This document shows, in pieces, positions 62,201 to 64,000 of a stretch of 64,000 nt of DNA (positions within the stretch are counted from its first letter, which is position 1; each line of letters starts with the position of its first letter). The notes under the pieces are model-generated. The model was not told the DNA's origin and did not search any database. It saw only the letters and a list, made by a program, of their open reading frames with translations. This DNA is from Dipylidium caninum (taxonomy: Eukaryota > Platyhelminthes > Cestoda > Cyclophyllidea > Dipylidiidae). The translations under genes were made by a program, and so were the position numbers. Location of the stretch: positions 1-64,000 of the forward strand of contig QEYB01000922.1 in assembly GCA_017562135.1 (NCBI GenBank), written 5' to 3'.

Positions 62201-64000
62201 ATAGCGGTGTCCATCAACTCGAGGTATTCAGTCATTTCTTTCCTGTCATTTGTCTGGTTCTTTGCTCCGGCAACGAAGAAGACGCAGGTAATGTGGTCGG
62301 AGTGAAGCCTTCCTTCGTTTCACTTACGTTTGTTAACCAAGCTCATATTGGACTGAGTTTTAACTCATTCAGGCCTATGTGCAGACGCCTAATCTCTCTT
62401 AATTGTCGCGTGAATAATAAGACCTTGCACAGTGAGCATTTTTCTTCGGTGATTTACGTTTGTCGTAATTGTATTTGTATTGCCTCACCTATGGTAAATC
62501 GTTTGTCCGGAGGAAAGTGTTTTCATAATTGTTAGACGTTGCAGGACCGGGTGCCAGCACAATGTGTAACTTTTCATGTAACAGTTGTCCGACAACTTGT
62601 CCACCGATCTGGCCTCTTCACTGTGAGCCTGAGTCACGCAGTCAACTCTCGCAGTCATGCACTCCGCCGTGGTTTTGCTTCCTCCACTGAAGTTGCACCA
62701 AAGACAAGAAAGGTGCTGGGGACTAGTGGCAATGTTGGAGAGATGAGTGCTTCGCTTCCGTGTTAATACCATAGTGCGCGTCTCGTAGTATTGCTAGCTC
62801 ATTGAACTGACTTTCTTAGGTCACTTCTGCGCAGTCTTTCGCTTCACTGAGTAGGCGTGCTAATCTCCTCTCAGTTTGAAAGACCCCCCTCATTGTTTCG
62901 CCTCGACTTGCTTAGTTAATGTCTAAGAAACCGACGTTATTTCATTTGGCAATAGCCATTTATTTCACCCACCCGCATTACTGACTCTGCTTGGACACTC
63001 AGTTCCTAGCCAGTCAGACCTGCAGACCACCGATGCCTGGAGACTGGAAAAAGAGACTATTTTGTTTCCACTCCTTTGGGCGGACCTATTCTCAACTGAT
63101 GCCACATAAAAGTTCACTTATATCCTTTTAAGCAGACACCCCACGTTGAAGCAACACTCTCGCGTGTGACAACCACATCGAGCACCGGTAAAGCCCCAGT
63201 CGCCTAGGACCGACGCGAACTCGGTAAAATCGCTTTCATTCTGCTTCATCACCGAAGCGGAACTCATGTGAGTGGACAGCTGAAGGCATCTCAGTGTGTG
63301 TAACTTGAGTGCACGTCTGGTCCCAATTCACTGTCAACAAATACCACCTCCAATGCCGCTTTTCGTCAAGTGCTGAAGTGGAAATGCGAGAACGTTTGGG
63401 CGTTGACAATCGACACACTGAGGAGCATTACGTGGCCGTGAAAGTTTCATAAGATTCGCAGAGAGTTCGAGAATCAACTGTTGACGTAAATATCTGTCGG
63501 AGTCGAAGACTATGCAGATTTGTGGATTGCAGAGGTGGGTTTTCACAAAACTTACTCCACGTGTACATATGAATTTCGGGTTTTCCACATGCATGCGGAC
63601 GGAGGGCATTAAGGCAAAAGCAAATAAGGACTGGCGCTGAAGTTACAGCCATTGTTGATCTCTCATGACGATCTCCCTCCATTCACCATGTTGGTGCGAA
63701 TGCGGAAGTGCGTTTTTGATTAAAGTTCTCAGAACACAGTATGGATGCCTAATGAAGAAGAAATTAAAAAGCTCCACGGAGGGGAGGTAGTCTTGCGAAT
63801 TGGTCTCGATGTGTCCCTGCCTACCACGCCGTTGTCGATGTGGAGACCACATTGGTGACACATGAGGCTCGGGGACAGTAATGCCCGACCCTAAAGCCAT
63901 CCCCGTGTCTGTCCTCGGAGGCGGTCATCTGGGCACTAAAACGTTTTGAGTGTAGAGGCGATTGAAAGTATGCAATGCTTGAAATCACTCAGGTCTGTAC
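53278..64000. repeat. Right arm of the large palindrome (inverted copy C)
   Basis: Reverse complement of 24,602-35,162, still matching at the window end, so it probably continues. 53,278-58,250 differs from the left arm mostly by substitutions and small indels. 58,250-64,000 has many scattered one-base indels. It carries the 28,015-28,450 segment (at about 60,080-60,490). Many open frames here are mirror images of those in the left arm, broken at different places. No intact gene is recognised. Confidence 0.9.
55101..55187 (+). pseudogene. Possible zinc-finger micro-exon in the repeat
   Basis: From ATG 55,101 the plus strand reads a Cys pattern, C-x2-C-x8-C-x2-C, ending in the C2H2-linker-like CGKAF. 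It is followed at 55,184 by a GTAATC that could be a splice donor (the frame ends TAA if unspliced). The equivalent sequence in the left arm (minus strand, 33,335 to about 33,254) has two one-base deletions that destroy the second Cys pair. No flanking exons could be phased. CGKAF is typical of C2H2 fingers, but a match this short can be chance. Confidence 0.3.

Noticed and set aside
1..64000. CRISPR arrays, bacterial operons or phage modules
   Set aside because: Repeats are long, diverged and inverted, with introns in genes. There is no regularly spaced short repeat and no ORF packing, so the DNA is eukaryotic nuclear.
1..64000. Reverse transcriptase, integrase or transposase genes in the repeats
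   Set aside because: No catalytic motif of these families was recognised in any frame given. Degenerate remnants cannot be excluded without a profile search.

Overview
The window is eukaryotic and gene-poor. Coding blocks are interrupted by GT-AG introns, there is no operon-like ORF packing, TATA-box promoters are present, and most of the DNA is a mosaic of diverged direct and inverted repeats with many microsatellites. A GT31 (beta-1,3-galactosyltransferase / brainiac-like) gene, a C2H2/C2HC zinc-finger gene, short introns and the repeat style would fit a parasitic flatworm, most likely a tapeworm. This is an inference from protein type and gene structure; no species is claimed.

Layout. 1-8,753: a repeat block whose main part (928-8,170) is duplicated in direct orientation at 22,373-29,905; part of it (2,001-8,753) has long inverted ends. 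8,754-20,430: low-copy DNA with microsatellites plus older diverged copies of pieces found elsewhere in the window, including a truncated zinc-finger exon at 14,745-14,907. 20,431-21,092: a fresh copy of a repeat piece. 21,093-22,372: an inverted, truncated pseudogene copy of the GT31 gene with its promoter. 22,373-35,162: the second copy of the repeat block and its rightward extension. 35,163-53,034: the central region, with a zinc-finger gene (35,965-37,242), a recombinant repeat (39,147-40,270), AT-richer low-copy DNA (44,220-47,177), the GT31 gene (47,530-49,085) and a small predicted membrane-protein gene (52,395-52,707). 53,035-64,000: an inverted copy of 24,602-35,162 running off the window end.

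The main structural fact is a very large palindrome: 24,602-35,162 and 53,278-64,000 are reverse complements with an 18 kb loop that holds all three gene calls. Its inner edge carries a second, smaller hairpin, and the left arm contains an inverted repeat pair that appears to have flipped in another copy. Real recombination and assembly error are both possible, because two stretches (about 930-3,540 and 58,250-64,000) show scattered one-base indels against their copies, like unpolished long-read sequence.

The genes have no visible shared pathway. The GT31 enzyme would act in Golgi glycan synthesis, the zinc-finger protein presumably binds nucleic acid, and the small membrane protein is of unknown function. 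Both recognised genes show a one-base frame disruption relative to their own paralogous copy in the window, so their functional status is open.
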